A stretch of DNA of 64,000 bases from JAAYAY01 sp963674575 (GCA_963674575.2 CAXXQT010000005.1:62001-126000), one strand, 5' to 3'. Shown: positions 25,208 through 34,507, counted from the stretch's first letter. Program-made: numbers and translations. Notes: generated by a model from the sequence alone, not told the origin.

Positions 25208-25701
25208 TGGCGCTCCTCCTATTCCTTTCAACGGAGCAATCGGGCGGACCTTTCAGCGTTTTGAGAAAAATCGTCCCACCGCTCGACTGGCCTATTCTCC
25301 CGAATTTGCCTTGATGATCCCAGTGGTCTGTCAAGCTTCGGATTTGAGGATGCCGGAATGTTGGAGTCCACGCTCTAGCGTGCAGAAGACAGCCTAATTG
25401 GGCAGGGCCGCCCTGGCGAATGTCGGTCAGCGCAAGTCCCACGAGAGCGTTCGTTAAACCAGCTACCTTAGGCGAGGTCGTTCGCTGCCTGCAGGCCGCT
25501 TTGGGATGCCTGCAATCCTCGCCTGCGGCAGCGGGTTAAACGAGTCTGGCGTCGGATTGTTTGAATTGGGTGAGAGTGAAGACTGTGTAATGACAGCTGT
25601 GGGTGTCGAAAATGTCGCCGCCCTGCCCTGTCGGCGATCGTGGACGCGTCGACTTGGCCCGCCCCGCAGGCTAGACTGGAGGGCTGGCGGCAGTCGAACC
25701 G
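25208..25701. other. Divergent regulatory gap between two ECF sigma genes
   Basis: About 490 bases separate the minus-strand and plus-strand sigma genes and must hold both promoters. No promoter could be assigned confidently. It includes a TTGGAGTCCA repeat (25361-25399), an inverted match to 14081-14131. A GCAGGCCGCTTTGGGATGCC stretch near 25490 is unexplained. No gene is supported. Confidence 0.5.
25361..25399 (-). repeat. TTGGAGTCCA repeat, copy 2 (inverted)
   Basis: TTGGAGTCCACGCTCTAGCG followed by TGCAGAAGACAGCCTAATT. Its reverse complement matches the right half of 14081-14131 closely (GGCTGTCTTC-CACGCTA-AG-GTGGACTCCAA). Confidence 0.6.
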
Positions 25702-26349
25702 ATGGGGAGTGGACGGGAGACGCATGTGGCAGTCGGGCTGGGCGAAGGCAGCGATCTGGTGGACGAACTCCGCGAGGGCGGCGAAGAGGCCGTGGCTGAG
25801 TTGTTCGCCCATTACCGCGGCAAGTTGTTGCGGATGGTCGCGCTTCGTCTCGACGATCGCCTGTTGAGCAAGGTCGATTGCGAGGACATTCTTCAAGAGG
25901 CGTTCGTGACGGCCTCTCGCCGAGTGGGCGACTACCTGGATCGGCCCACCGTTCCGGTCTTCGTCTGGCTCCGACAGGTGACGACCCAGATTCTGATCGA
26001 CACCCATCGCCGCTATTTATGCACCCAGCGACGGGATGTCCGCCAGGAGGTGACCCGTTGCCGTGTCGAGGGCGCTGAGAGCGGCTCGGTCTGCGTGGTC
26101 AGCCGCCTGGCCGACAGTCTCACGTCGCCGAGCCAGCACGCGGTTCGGCAGGAATCCCTGGGCGACATGCGGGCGGCCCTCGATCAGCTTTCCGAGATGG
26201 ATCGGGAGGTGCTCGTTCTGCGCCATCTGGAGGAACTGGGCAACAACGAAGTGGCGGAGATCCTCGGGATCGACAAATACGCAGCCAGCAAACGCTACCT
26301 CCGGGCCCTGACGCGGTTGCGCGGGGCCATGGCGGACAGGGAAGGGTGA
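25702..26349 (+). CDS. ECF-type RNA polymerase sigma factor (second)
   Basis: A 215-residue ECF sigma factor of the planctomycete type. Region 2 is LFAHYRGKLLRMVALRLDDRLLSKVDCEDILQEAFVTA; region 4 is LDQLSEMDREVLVLRHLEELGNNEVAEILGIDKYAASKRYLRALTRL. The ATG at 25702 may be too early: a GTG at 25726 lies after GGGAG and gives a more usual N-terminus. A large kinase gene follows on the same strand after 521 bases of palindromes, so linkage is by neighbourhood and not clearly one operon. Confidence 0.85.
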   Translation: MGSGRETHVAVGLGEGSDLVDELREGGEEAVAELFAHYRGKLLRMVALRLDDRLLSKVDCEDILQEAFVTASRRVGDYLDRPTVPVFVWLRQVTTQILIDTHRRYLCTQRRDVRQEVTRCRVEGAESGSVCVVSRLADSLTSPSQHAVRQESLGDMRAALDQLSEMDREVLVLRHLEELGNNEVAEILGIDKYAASKRYLRALTRLRGAMADREG

Positions 26350-26423
26350 AGGGGCTTTGGCGGCAAGGGCCCTTGGGCTTGTCCTTACCCTCAAATACGA
26401 AGGGTATCAACGTGGCCACAATA

Positions 26424-26609
26424 GGGCCGTTTACGGTCCTTTTCCGCCGCAGGCGGTCCTAGGCCCGTGCTTTAGCACGGGTCCGTGAGGCACGACAGTT
26501 CTCCCTCTCGTCCCTGCCGCCGCCTCCGGCGGCGGCAGGGACGAGAGGGAGAGCGAGAGGCCGGCCAGTCGACCCGCCGTAAACGGCGGGCCTAATACCG
26601 CCTACGGCG
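26424..26609. repeat. Cluster of six hairpins including a 24-bp stem
   Basis: In the 521-base gap between sigma factor and kinase genes lie six stem-loops: 26424-26439 (GGGCCGTTTACGGTCC), 26444-26456 (CCGCCGCAGGCGG), 26464-26481 (CCCGTGCTTTAGCACGGG), 26501-26551, 26573-26590 (CCCGCCGTAAACGGCGGG) and 26597-26609. The hairpin at 26501-26551 is a perfect 24-bp stem with a TCC loop (arm start CTCCCTCTCGTCCCTGCCGC). The rest of the gap (26610-26870) is AT-richer and probably holds the kinase promoter. Confidence 0.8.
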
Positions 26610-26870
26610 AGGAACGACCATGAATGGCCGTAAATTGAACGCGAATACTCCCGCTGACTTGTGCGAAAGAACAAGGCTCTTGAGAATAGCTTAAGAACAA
26701 CTCCGCCATTTCGAGTTATGGCGGGACAACAGTGAACAGTCAACAGAGAAAACAGAGCAGAGAGACTCGTTTGCCTCCTGTTCCTGCCAATTCTCGGTTG
26801 TCGGCATGTGTTTGCCAACTCTGCTTATCATTCACATAGGAACGGCTATTCCGAAGCACGCGTGAACGTC

Positions 26871-29525
26871 ATGATCGACTCGGCCCAAGATCGCGATCCC
26901 CTGGAGCTGTTGGCGGATGAATTTGTCGCCCGGCTGCGGGACGGCGAGCGGCCTTCCATCTCCCAATATGTGCGCCAGTATCCGCAGTACGCCGACGAGA
27001 TCGAGGAGTTGTTCCCGACCGTTGCCGCCATGGAGCAGTATCGCTGTCAGGAGGAGAGCCAGCGGCGAACCGGCTTGCGGGCGGGCAGTTCGGGGATTCC
27101 GGAATTCCTGGGAGACTTCCACGTGATTCGCGAGATCGGGCGGGGCGGCATGGGGATCGTCTACGAGGCCGAGCAGAAGTCGCTGGCTCGCCGGGTGGCC
27201 CTCAAGGTGCTTCCGAAGCACGCCCTGCTTCAGGAGAAGGACCGGCTTCGTTTTGAGCGGGAAGCCCAGATGGCCGCCGCCCTGCATCACACGCACATCG
27301 TTCCCGTTTTCGGAACGGGCGAGTGCGACGGGCTTCATTATTATGCCATGCCCCTGATTCGCGGAGTGGGGCTCGACGAGGTGATCCGCGGGCTGCGCGA
27401 CGGTGGCGGCCCCCCTGCCCTGCCCTCGGATCACTGGTCTCGCGTGGCCCGAATCGGCATCCAGGCCGCGGAGGCCCTCGACTACGCCCATGAGCAGGGA
27501 ACCCTGCACCGCGACGTCAAGCCGAGCAATCTGCTCCTCGACGAGAAGGATAACCTCTCGGTTGCCGACTTCGGCCTGGCGCGAGCCGTTGAGTCGACCG
27601 AGGTGAGTCGCAGCGGCGAAGTGGTCGGCACGCTCCGCTATATGGCGCCCGAACAACTGGAAGGCCGGGCCGAAGCGAGGAGCGATCTGTACTCCCTCGG
27701 CCTGTCGCTCTACGAATTGGCGACGCTACAGCCCGCCTTCGGAGAATCGGCTGCGCGGCTTCGATCCGTTTCGGGAAGAGACCCCGTGCAGCCCACGCGA
27801 CCTCGGAAACTCAATCCGGCAATTCCTCGCGACCTGGAAACGATCCTTCTCAAGTGCCTCGAACCGGAGCCGCAGCGGCGCTATCGCGATGCGGGGGCCT
27901 TGGGCGACGACTTGCAGCGATTTCTCGAAGGCCGCCCGATTCGCGCTCGGCACGTCACCTGGATGGAACGTTTCGCGCGTTGGTGCCGGCGCAACCCGGC
28001 CCTGGCCGGCGTGTCGGCCCTGGCGGCGTCGCTTCTGATTGCGGTGGCCGTGACGGCCGGCGTGGCCCATCTGCGAACGCGGAAGGCCTATGCGGAAACG
28101 ACCGCGGCCCTGCACCGCGCCGAAGCTTCTTCGCTTGTCGCTTTGGAAGCTCTTGACGACATCTATCTCCAGCTATCGCCTGATCGGATTTGGATCCAGT
28201 CGGGCGTGGATGCTCGGGGCGAGGTCTGTGTTTGCCTGGGTCTTCGTTCGGGCGGGGGCGGCATTGATTCGCAGGGTCGGACGGCCATGCAACTCCACGC
28301 TTCGGAAGAGACGGCCGCGGTGCTCAAGGGTCTTCTGGTCTGCTACGACCGGTTGGCGGAGCAGGCGAGCGACGACACCCGCGTGCAGCTTCAGGCGGCG
28401 ATCGCCTGCCGCCGAATCGGCGATATCCGCCAACTCCTCGGCCAACTGGCCGAGGCGAAAGGGGAATACGATCGGGCGCTCGAAAAACTGGCCGCCATCG
28501 AGCCAACGGTTGATGAACGAGTCCAGGTCGCGCTGGAGCGAGCGCGAACGTACAACGGTCTGGGAAACACGGAATCGGCCAGGCTGGATGCGACCGCGGC
28601 CTACGAGGCTCATCGCCAGGCTCTGAAGGTTCTTCAGGAAGCTGGTCCGCTCAGCGATCTTTCGGCCGATTGCCGATACGAGGCTGCCCGGACCTTGTAC
28701 TTCCTGGCCAACAAAGCGACATTCGATCTGGGAAATCGCCGAGGGGAGAACGAACCGGACGACACGCAGGGTCCGAAGCGTCCCTACAACAGCCGGCAGT
28801 GCCGCGAGGCCGCCACGACGCTCCTCGAAGATCTTTCGGCCCGGAACCCGAACCTGCCGGACTACCGGTTCCTGTTGGCCCTGTGTCTGCGGCCGGTGGG
28901 AACGACGGTTATCAGCGAGGCGGATGCCGCCGACCGGCGGCGGGCCATTTCCATCCTGGAAGAACTGAAGGACCTCCATCCCGACGTCCTCGAATACCGC
29001 TACGAGCTGGCCGCCACCTATGCGTGGATCCATGTGGGCTTCTTTCCTTGGCAACAGCCGGTGGCCGAACCGTACGCGAGATCGAGCCTGGAAATGGCCC
29101 TGGTCGAGCTGCGTTGGCTCACGGAGCACAACCCGTCCATTCCCCAGTACGCTGTCTCGACCGCCCTGATTCTCGCCAAGCTCGGCCAACTTCACGACCG
29201 GGCGGGACAGTCGCGGCGTGCCCTCTCGTTTTTCCGCCAGGCTCTCCAGTCTCAGGAAGACGCCGTCCGCCGCTTCCCCGAGCTGCCCCTTCATCACCAG
29301 GTCTTGCAGGAGTACATGCGGCTCAAACTGGCCCAGACGCTCCTGCACGCCGGAGAGGCCGCGGACAACCCCGACGCGGATGCCGAGCCTCGCCGTCTTC
29401 TGGAGGCCTGTCTTGCCAACCTGGATCAACTGGCGAAACGCCCCGAGCTTGTCGACCGCCGGCTGGCGGAGGCGACGGTATCGATGGCTGGCCAGACGCT
29501 TCAGGGAATGCCCGCAAGCGAATAG
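26871..29525 (+). CDS. Ser/Thr protein kinase with long TPR-like C-terminus
   Basis: An 884-residue kinase. Residues 1-55 are the N-terminal segment common in planctomycete kinases (LLADEFVARLRDGERPSISQYVRQYP, ending ELFPTVAAME). The kinase domain has GRGGMG (90-95), VALK with Lys112, HRDVKPSN, DFG and APEQLEG. A transmembrane helix (LAGVSALAASLLIAVAVTAGV) follows at about residue 385. The remaining 470 residues are helical repeats (for example IGDIRQLLGQLAEAKGEYDRALEKL and KLGQLHDRAGQSRRALSFFRQAL), consistent with TPR, likely extracytoplasmic. The ATG at 26871 is chosen on homology; the ribosome binding site is weak and GTG at 26862 is possible. It pairs by position with the second ECF sigma. 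Confidence 0.88.
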   Translation: MIDSAQDRDPLELLADEFVARLRDGERPSISQYVRQYPQYADEIEELFPTVAAMEQYRCQEESQRRTGLRAGSSGIPEFLGDFHVIREIGRGGMGIVYEAEQKSLARRVALKVLPKHALLQEKDRLRFEREAQMAAALHHTHIVPVFGTGECDGLHYYAMPLIRGVGLDEVIRGLRDGGGPPALPSDHWSRVARIGIQAAEALDYAHEQGTLHRDVKPSNLLLDEKDNLSVADFGLARAVESTEVSRSGEVVGTLRYMAPEQLEGRAEARSDLYSLGLSLYELATLQPAFGESAARLRSVSGRDPVQPTRPRKLNPAIPRDLETILLKCLEPEPQRRYRDAGALGDDLQRFLEGRPIRARHVTWMERFARWCRRNPALAGVSALAASLLIAVAVTAGVAHLRTRKAYAETTAALHRAEASSLVALEALDDIYLQLSPDRIWIQSGVDARGEVCVCLGLRSGGGGIDSQGRTAMQLHASEETAAVLKGLLVCYDRLAEQASDDTRVQLQAAIACRRIGDIRQLLGQLAEAKGEYDRALEKLAAIEPTVDERVQVALERARTYNGLGNTESARLDATAAYEAHRQALKVLQEAGPLSDLSADCRYEAARTLYFLANKATFDLGNRRGENEPDDTQGPKRPYNSRQCREAATTLLEDLSARNPNLPDYRFLLALCLRPVGTTVISEADAADRRRAISILEELKDLHPDVLEYRYELAATYAWIHVGFFPWQQPVAEPYARSSLEMALVELRWLTEHNPSIPQYAVSTALILAKLGQLHDRAGQSRRALSFFRQALQSQEDAVRRFPELPLHHQVLQEYMRLKLAQTLLHAGEAADNPDADAEPRRLLEACLANLDQLAKRPELVDRRLAEATVSMAGQTLQGMPASE

Positions 29526-29900
29526 ACCGTTGGAGTCCAGGCTTCAGCCTCCTGCATTTGAGCGACGAGCCATTCTCGTAGCCCGTGCATTTCATGAGTC
29601 GACCGAAGCAATGCGAATGCCACCGCTGCGAAGCATCATGCAAGCCGGCCGGAGCAATGCGGATCGGTGAGTTGGAGGCCGGAATATGGTGGGCCGACGT
29701 TCGCCCGTCGACGCTGCGAGCCGGCGCCGGGATAGGAAACGTGGGATTCGGGAAGGACTGGCGGATGTGGTTCACTTTGGCCCACCCTACGTGGCTGAAC
29801 CAATGCGCCCAGTGAATCACGACGCTTGCTGGTCCGGTTGTCTGCCATGCGGTAAACTCATGGATAGGAAGAACACTGAACAAGTCGTGAAGAGGCCTCC
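29526..29900. other. Gene-free stretch with a repeat remnant
   Basis: About 375 bases. A partial TTGGAGTCCA repeat lies at 29530-29555, five bases after the kinase stop. GTGGGCC near 29688 and GGCCCACCC near 29779 are inverted words. Short frames in it are not convincing. The 3' end should hold the promoter of the lyase gene, whose ATG follows GAAGAGGCCTCC. Confidence 0.45.
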
Positions 29901-32315
29901 ATGACACGTTATTACTGGCTGACTGCTCTATTACTTGTCCTCCTCCCCTCCGCCCTCCCCGCCGATTCCCCTCGCGTTCTTTTCGATCGCTCTCAGATTC
30001 CGGAACTTCGCCGGCGGGTGGCTCGGCCGGAGTTTGAAGCGATCTGGAAACGCATCCTGAAGGATGCGGAGGACTACTGCGATCCGAAGTCGCCGCGTTA
30101 CGCCGATCCTGCGAACCCCTACTCACTCGGTGAAAAGAGCGAGTACGTGAGCCAGCGGCGCCACGACGCCGTGGCCGTGCACAAGGTGGGGCGGATGCTG
30201 ACCCAGCGGATGGAGGCTTTGGGAATCGCCTACCAACTCACAGGCCGGGAGGAATTCGGCAGGCACGGGGCGAAGTTGCTCCTGGCGACGGTCGAAAAGT
30301 ACCCGATCACCAACCCGGTCATCTCCAAGGGCTTTGCGGGCGGACGAGGCGACGCGATGCGCGGCCTGGCCATGGGCTACGACCTCCTTTCGGACAGGCT
30401 CGATGACCAGCAGCGACGTGTGGTGGCGGAGGCCTGTGCCGACTACCTGGACTTCTTTGTCAAGGAATTCAACAATCCCAAGACGTGGTGGTACAAGATC
30501 CACAACTACAACGGGGTGAACGGCGGTTCGGCCGGTTGCCTGGCCCTGGCCCTGGCCGATGTCTATCCGGATCGTGCTGACGCTTGGATCGCCGAGTGCG
30601 TCAAGATCATCAATCGCTGGCTGAGCAGCGGATTCGACGAAGACGGCGCCTATCTGGAAGGCGTTAGCTATTCCGGCTACGGCCTGTCGAACACGGTGCT
30701 CTTCGGCCACGCCCTGGCCCGGGCCGGCAAGGGAGATCTTTTCTCTCATCCGATCTTCGAGAAGCTTCCGCAGTTCTACGCCCTGTCGCTCCTGCCGGGA
30801 GAGAGCGTGTTCGACGCAAGAAACGATTCGTCCTACAGCGGACTGAATGTTTCGTCCCTCGGTCTGGCAACGGCCCTGAAGAGCGGGCTTTACCAATGGC
30901 TCTGGGAAACCACGGGGACGGAGCAGACGTTTCTGCGGTTTATCTGGGCGAACCAGGTGACGCCCGTCGATCCGGCGGCCGCGGGTGTGCCCGCCGCGAT
31001 GCATTTTCGCGGGCGCGGCCTGTGCGTCTGGCGTACCGGTTGGACCGAGGATGACGTGATGTTCTCCATTGAGGCCGGTCCCTATTATCCGGTAACGCAC
31101 AACCAGGCCGACAAGGGCCACTTCACGCTCTATGGTTTGGGACGCCGCTGGGCGACCGATCCGGGCTATGCCAACGAGCATGAACCGGAGGGCCGGGGGC
31201 AGACGCTGGGCCATAGCTGCGTGCTGATCGACGGCAAGGGGCAGGCCCTTTCGGGGGCCGGGCTCGGGACGAACGGCTCGATCGAACGCTTCGAGAACAA
31301 CGATCGCTTCGGCTACGCCTTGGCCGATTGTACGGAGGCGTACAACCGGAACAACAAGGGAGTGGCCGGCGCGGTGGTGGAGCGGGCTCGGCGGCACGCA
31401 TTCTTCGTTTACCCTCGCGACGGCGCTCCCGCCTACGCGGTGGTGATGGATGACATCCGCAAGGACGACCAGGTTCACAGATACACCTGGCAGATGATGC
31501 TGCCGAAGAACACGGGCATCCACATGGACGGCAATTGCGCGAAACTCTTGCCCTTCGAAACCTCGGGCAGCGGGTATGTGGACACGCCGGTGGATCTGCC
31601 CGACGGAGTTCGCGGAGGGAGTTGCCTCGTGGATCTGCCAATAGAAGAGGCGGGTGAGTATCGGCTGTGGGCCCGCGTGCGCGCCTTGAAGGCCAAACTT
31701 GGCCAGACCGATTCGTTTTTCATGCAGGTGGATGGCGGAAAACGCATTGCCTGGCACATGCCCGGTCGTGCGGATTGGACCTGGGGCGAGGTCTGCGACG
31801 GCGTGGGCGGCGAGCCGGCAGCCTTTGCTCTCCAGCCGGGAAAACACCGACTTTCCATCCAGATGCGGGAGTCCGGGGCCCAGATCGACTGCCTTTGGCT
31901 GACACGTGATCCCCAGGCCAAGCCTCCGTTCTACGCGGTCTCTTCCGCGGAAGGACGACTGATCGAAGCGGAGTCGGGCAGGCTTGCCGGTGCGATGCGG
32001 ATGGTGCCGGCAGCGCCGGCCCTGCCACGGCTTGTGGTGCATCTGGATGCTGTCAGCGAACCGCGTTTTACCACCGACGTGTTCGAGCCGGAAGATTACC
32101 ACGGCCCAGCCCAGTTTCCCCGCCTGCGATCCACGGTTCCGTGTCTGGAACCCCGATTCCTTGCCGTCCTGCTGCCGCTGCCGCCGGGGGCGGAAGAGCC
32201 GGAGGTGAGTTTCGAGACGGAGGATGATGTGCGGTTGGTCCGGATTGCCTGGCCGGGACACGAGGACGTGATCGCGTGGCCGCCGGGTGAGGCTTTGCCC
32301 AAGATGGTAGATTGA
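29901..32315 (+). CDS. Secreted heparinase II/III-like polysaccharide lyase
   Basis: An 804-residue protein with a signal peptide (residues 1-21). The N-terminal half (about 25-340) is an alpha/alpha-toroid containing KIHNYNGVNGGSAGCLALAL. A beta-sandwich follows with THNQADKGHFTLYGLGRRWATDPGYANEH, the conserved catalytic and substrate segment of heparinase II/III proteins. Residues about 545-680 (YVDTPVDLPDG...AGEYRLWARVRAL...PGKHRLSIQMRESG) look like an added carbohydrate-binding sandwich. It should cleave uronic-acid-containing, probably sulfated, polysaccharides outside the cytoplasm. A sulfatase gene follows on the same strand after 110 bases, supporting a joint role. Confidence 0.82.
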   Translation: MTRYYWLTALLLVLLPSALPADSPRVLFDRSQIPELRRRVARPEFEAIWKRILKDAEDYCDPKSPRYADPANPYSLGEKSEYVSQRRHDAVAVHKVGRMLTQRMEALGIAYQLTGREEFGRHGAKLLLATVEKYPITNPVISKGFAGGRGDAMRGLAMGYDLLSDRLDDQQRRVVAEACADYLDFFVKEFNNPKTWWYKIHNYNGVNGGSAGCLALALADVYPDRADAWIAECVKIINRWLSSGFDEDGAYLEGVSYSGYGLSNTVLFGHALARAGKGDLFSHPIFEKLPQFYALSLLPGESVFDARNDSSYSGLNVSSLGLATALKSGLYQWLWETTGTEQTFLRFIWANQVTPVDPAAAGVPAAMHFRGRGLCVWRTGWTEDDVMFSIEAGPYYPVTHNQADKGHFTLYGLGRRWATDPGYANEHEPEGRGQTLGHSCVLIDGKGQALSGAGLGTNGSIERFENNDRFGYALADCTEAYNRNNKGVAGAVVERARRHAFFVYPRDGAPAYAVVMDDIRKDDQVHRYTWQMMLPKNTGIHMDGNCAKLLPFETSGSGYVDTPVDLPDGVRGGSCLVDLPIEEAGEYRLWARVRALKAKLGQTDSFFMQVDGGKRIAWHMPGRADWTWGEVCDGVGGEPAAFALQPGKHRLSIQMRESGAQIDCLWLTRDPQAKPPFYAVSSAEGRLIEAESGRLAGAMRMVPAAPALPRLVVHLDAVSEPRFTTDVFEPEDYHGPAQFPRLRSTVPCLEPRFLAVLLPLPPGAEEPEVSFETEDDVRLVRIAWPGHEDVIAWPPGEALPKMVD

Positions 32316-32329
32316 TCCAAGTGAAAAGG

Positions 32330-32416
32330 ACGAGGCGTTCGGGAGTTGCGGACTCCCTGAAATGTCGGGCAAGGGCTGGAGACTGAAGACTGTAGGCTGT
32401 AGGTTTTTGATGCGAG
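32330..32416 (-). repeat. Dispersed intergenic repeat, copy B
   Basis: The reverse complement matches 531-622 (AAACCTACAGCCTACAGTCT and TTTCAGGGAGTC segments). It begins with AAGTGAAAA, related to the CTCAAAGTGAAAA element ends. It fills almost the whole gap between the lyase and the sulfatase. Confidence 0.65.
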
Positions 32417-32425
32417 GTCGATTCC

Positions 32426-34060
32426 ATGCGAAGTGTGATTTTCTGCGCGGCGATCCTGGGATTCGCATCGAGCGGTCTGGCCCAGCCAGGAACGGGGGCC
32501 GTGACCACGCAGCGCCCGAACGTCTTGATCATGGTCGCCGACGACCTGGGATTCTCGGACCTGAACTGCTACGGCGCCGACATCATCTCGACGCCCAATC
32601 TGACGGCGTTGGCGAACAGCGGGTTGCGTTTCACCCAGTTCTACTCGGCGGGACGAGGTTGTCCGAGCCGGGCGTCGCTGCTGACGGGGCTCTACGCCCA
32701 CCAGGCCGACATGGGCCACATGACGATCGACTTCAAGGTCCGCGGCTACCGGGGGAACCTGAATCGCGAGTGCGCCACGATTGCCGAACGTCTCGGTTCG
32801 GCGGGCTACCAGACCTTCATGGCCGGCAAGTGGCACCTGACCATGCACGCCGACGAGCGCGCTCCCCAGTACGCGTGGCCCCGGCAGCGAGGATTCGACC
32901 GGTTTTTCGGCACGATTCTCGGCGCGGGGAGTTACTTCGACCCGGCGACTCTTTCGCGAGGCAACGATTTCGTCGGACAGAAAGAGAACGCCGATTTCTA
33001 TTACACCGAGGCAATCGCCCAGGAATCGGTTGCCATGCTCGACAAGGCGGTAGACAACCCGGCCCCGTTCTTCCTTTACGTGTCGTTCACGGCACCCCAC
33101 TGGCCGCTCCAGGCAAGGCCCACGTTGCTCAAATCGTATCGGGGACGCTTTGCCATGGGCTGGGACGAGTTGCGGGCCAGACGCTACCAGAGAATGATCG
33201 ATATGGGCATCATTCATCGGCACTGGAAACTGTCCCCTCGCGATCCGCGGGTTCTCTCGTGGTTGGAGGTTCCTTTCAAGGACTGGCACCAGCGCCGCAT
33301 GGAGGCCTATGCGGCCCAGGTGGAATCGATGGATCAAGCCGTGGGGCGGATTCTCGAAAAGGTGAAGCAACTGGGGCGGGACCAGAACACGCTCGTCCTG
33401 TTCCTGTCGGACAACGGCGCCAGCGGCGAAGAAGTCTTGGCCGATTGGGCCGGACCCCATATTCCCGAAAAGGCCCGCAACGGCGTTGCCGTTCAGGTGG
33501 GCAACGATCCCCAGATCATGCCGGGCGATGAAACCACGTATCAGAGCTATGGCGTTCCCTGGGCGAACGTGAGCAATACGCCGTTTCGCGCCTACAAGGG
33601 CTCGTGCTATGAGGGCGGCATCGCGGTTCCGCTCATTGTGCGCTGGCCGGCCGTGGTCCAACCGCGTCTGGCGACGGGCGATGTCACACGCGAGATCGCG
33701 CACGTGATCGACGTGGCTTCCACATGCTACGACGTTGCGGGAGTGCCCTATCCGAAGTCACACGAGGGACGGGCCATTCAGCCCCTGGAAGGTACCAGTC
33801 TGCTGCCGGCTTTTCTCGGCAAGGAAATGCCGCTCCGGCCTCTCTTCTTCGAACATGAAGGAAACTGTGCAGCCCGCTACGGGCGGTGGAAGATCGTTGC
33901 GGCAAACCAGGCTCCCTGGGAGCTTTATGACATGAATGCCGATCGAACGGAAACTGCCGACCTGGCGGAATCGAACGCCGAGGTCGTTAAAAAGATGGTA
34001 TCCTTGTACGAAACGTGGGCGGACCGTGTTGGGGTCCAGCCCTGGAATACGGGCCAGTAG
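32426..34060 (+). CDS. Secreted sulfatase-fold protein lacking the catalytic cysteine
   Basis: A 544-residue arylsulfatase-like protein with a signal peptide (residues 1-19). Metal ligands are present at Asp39-Asp40 (VADDLGFSD), KWHL follows in FMAGKWHLT, and the second metal site is FLSDNGASGEE. The maturation motif in this subfamily normally reads C-C-P-T-R. Here it reads G78-C79-P-S-R82 (GGT at 32657), so the formylglycine position is glycine. Only one base separates GGT from TGT. Everything else looks intact, including HQADMGHMT and TAPHWPLQ. It is either an inactive or repurposed sulfatase, or a sequencing error. It follows the heparinase-like gene. Confidence 0.85.
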   Translation: MRSVIFCAAILGFASSGLAQPGTGAVTTQRPNVLIMVADDLGFSDLNCYGADIISTPNLTALANSGLRFTQFYSAGRGCPSRASLLTGLYAHQADMGHMTIDFKVRGYRGNLNRECATIAERLGSAGYQTFMAGKWHLTMHADERAPQYAWPRQRGFDRFFGTILGAGSYFDPATLSRGNDFVGQKENADFYYTEAIAQESVAMLDKAVDNPAPFFLYVSFTAPHWPLQARPTLLKSYRGRFAMGWDELRARRYQRMIDMGIIHRHWKLSPRDPRVLSWLEVPFKDWHQRRMEAYAAQVESMDQAVGRILEKVKQLGRDQNTLVLFLSDNGASGEEVLADWAGPHIPEKARNGVAVQVGNDPQIMPGDETTYQSYGVPWANVSNTPFRAYKGSCYEGGIAVPLIVRWPAVVQPRLATGDVTREIAHVIDVASTCYDVAGVPYPKSHEGRAIQPLEGTSLLPAFLGKEMPLRPLFFEHEGNCAARYGRWKIVAANQAPWELYDMNADRTETADLAESNAEVVKKMVSLYETWADRVGVQPWNTGQ

Positions 34061-34103
34061 GTTCTGCGGCGGGGCTCCGTCGGGACACGTCGATCGGGAT
34101 TTC

Positions 34104-34140
34104 GTTCGTCTTGCGTTCGTCTTGCGTTCGTCTTGCGTTC
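34104..34140 (+). repeat. 11-bp tandem repeat
   Basis: Three exact copies of GTTCGTCTTGC (34104-34114, 34115-34125, 34126-34136) plus a partial one, between the sulfatase and the small membrane protein gene. It is too short and regular for a gene and is probably slippage. Confidence 0.8.
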
Positions 34141-34225
34141 TCCTGCGGACGCTGCGTAGAATGCCCGCACTCCGAGGCAATTTGGGGATTGTCCACGTCT
34201 GTATCGGGCAGTTTGGGGGCATTCC

Positions 34226-34507
34226 GTGGTTGAAGAAAACGAACTTCTGACCCTGTTGGTCGCCTTGGCCGTCGTCGTGTTCGTCGTGGTCAACCGGGCT
34301 GGCCTCACGGCCCTTCCCCGTTCCAACCTCTCCATGGCCGCGTTCTTTTCTCTGGCGGCGGGGCTGACGTTCACGGTTCTGGAAGGACTGATGTGGCGTG
34401 ATGGCTTCAACGTCCTGGAGCATGCCTGTTATGCGGCAAGCTCCATTCTCCTGGCCGTTTGGGTGTGGCTGATCCTTCGAGAGGAGATGCGATGCTCGAA
34501 ACCGTGA
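34226..34507 (+). CDS. Small three-helix membrane protein coupled to a histidine kinase
   Basis: A 93-residue protein starting at a GTG (34226) with three predicted transmembrane helices: about residues 8-22, 37-54 and 66-84. I recognise no family. Its 3' end overlaps the start of the histidine kinase gene by 16 bases, so the two are translated together. That arrangement suggests an accessory membrane subunit of the sensor, but the function is unproven. Confidence 0.7.
   Translation: MVEENELLTLLVALAVVVFVVVNRAGLTALPRSNLSMAAFFSLAAGLTFTVLEGLMWRDGFNVLEHACYAASSILLAVWVWLILREEMRCSKP

Noticed and set aside
30123..32468. 781-codon minus-strand frame across the lyase gene.
   Set aside because: It is antisense to a signal-peptide-bearing lyase with clear family motifs; its product is low-complexity.
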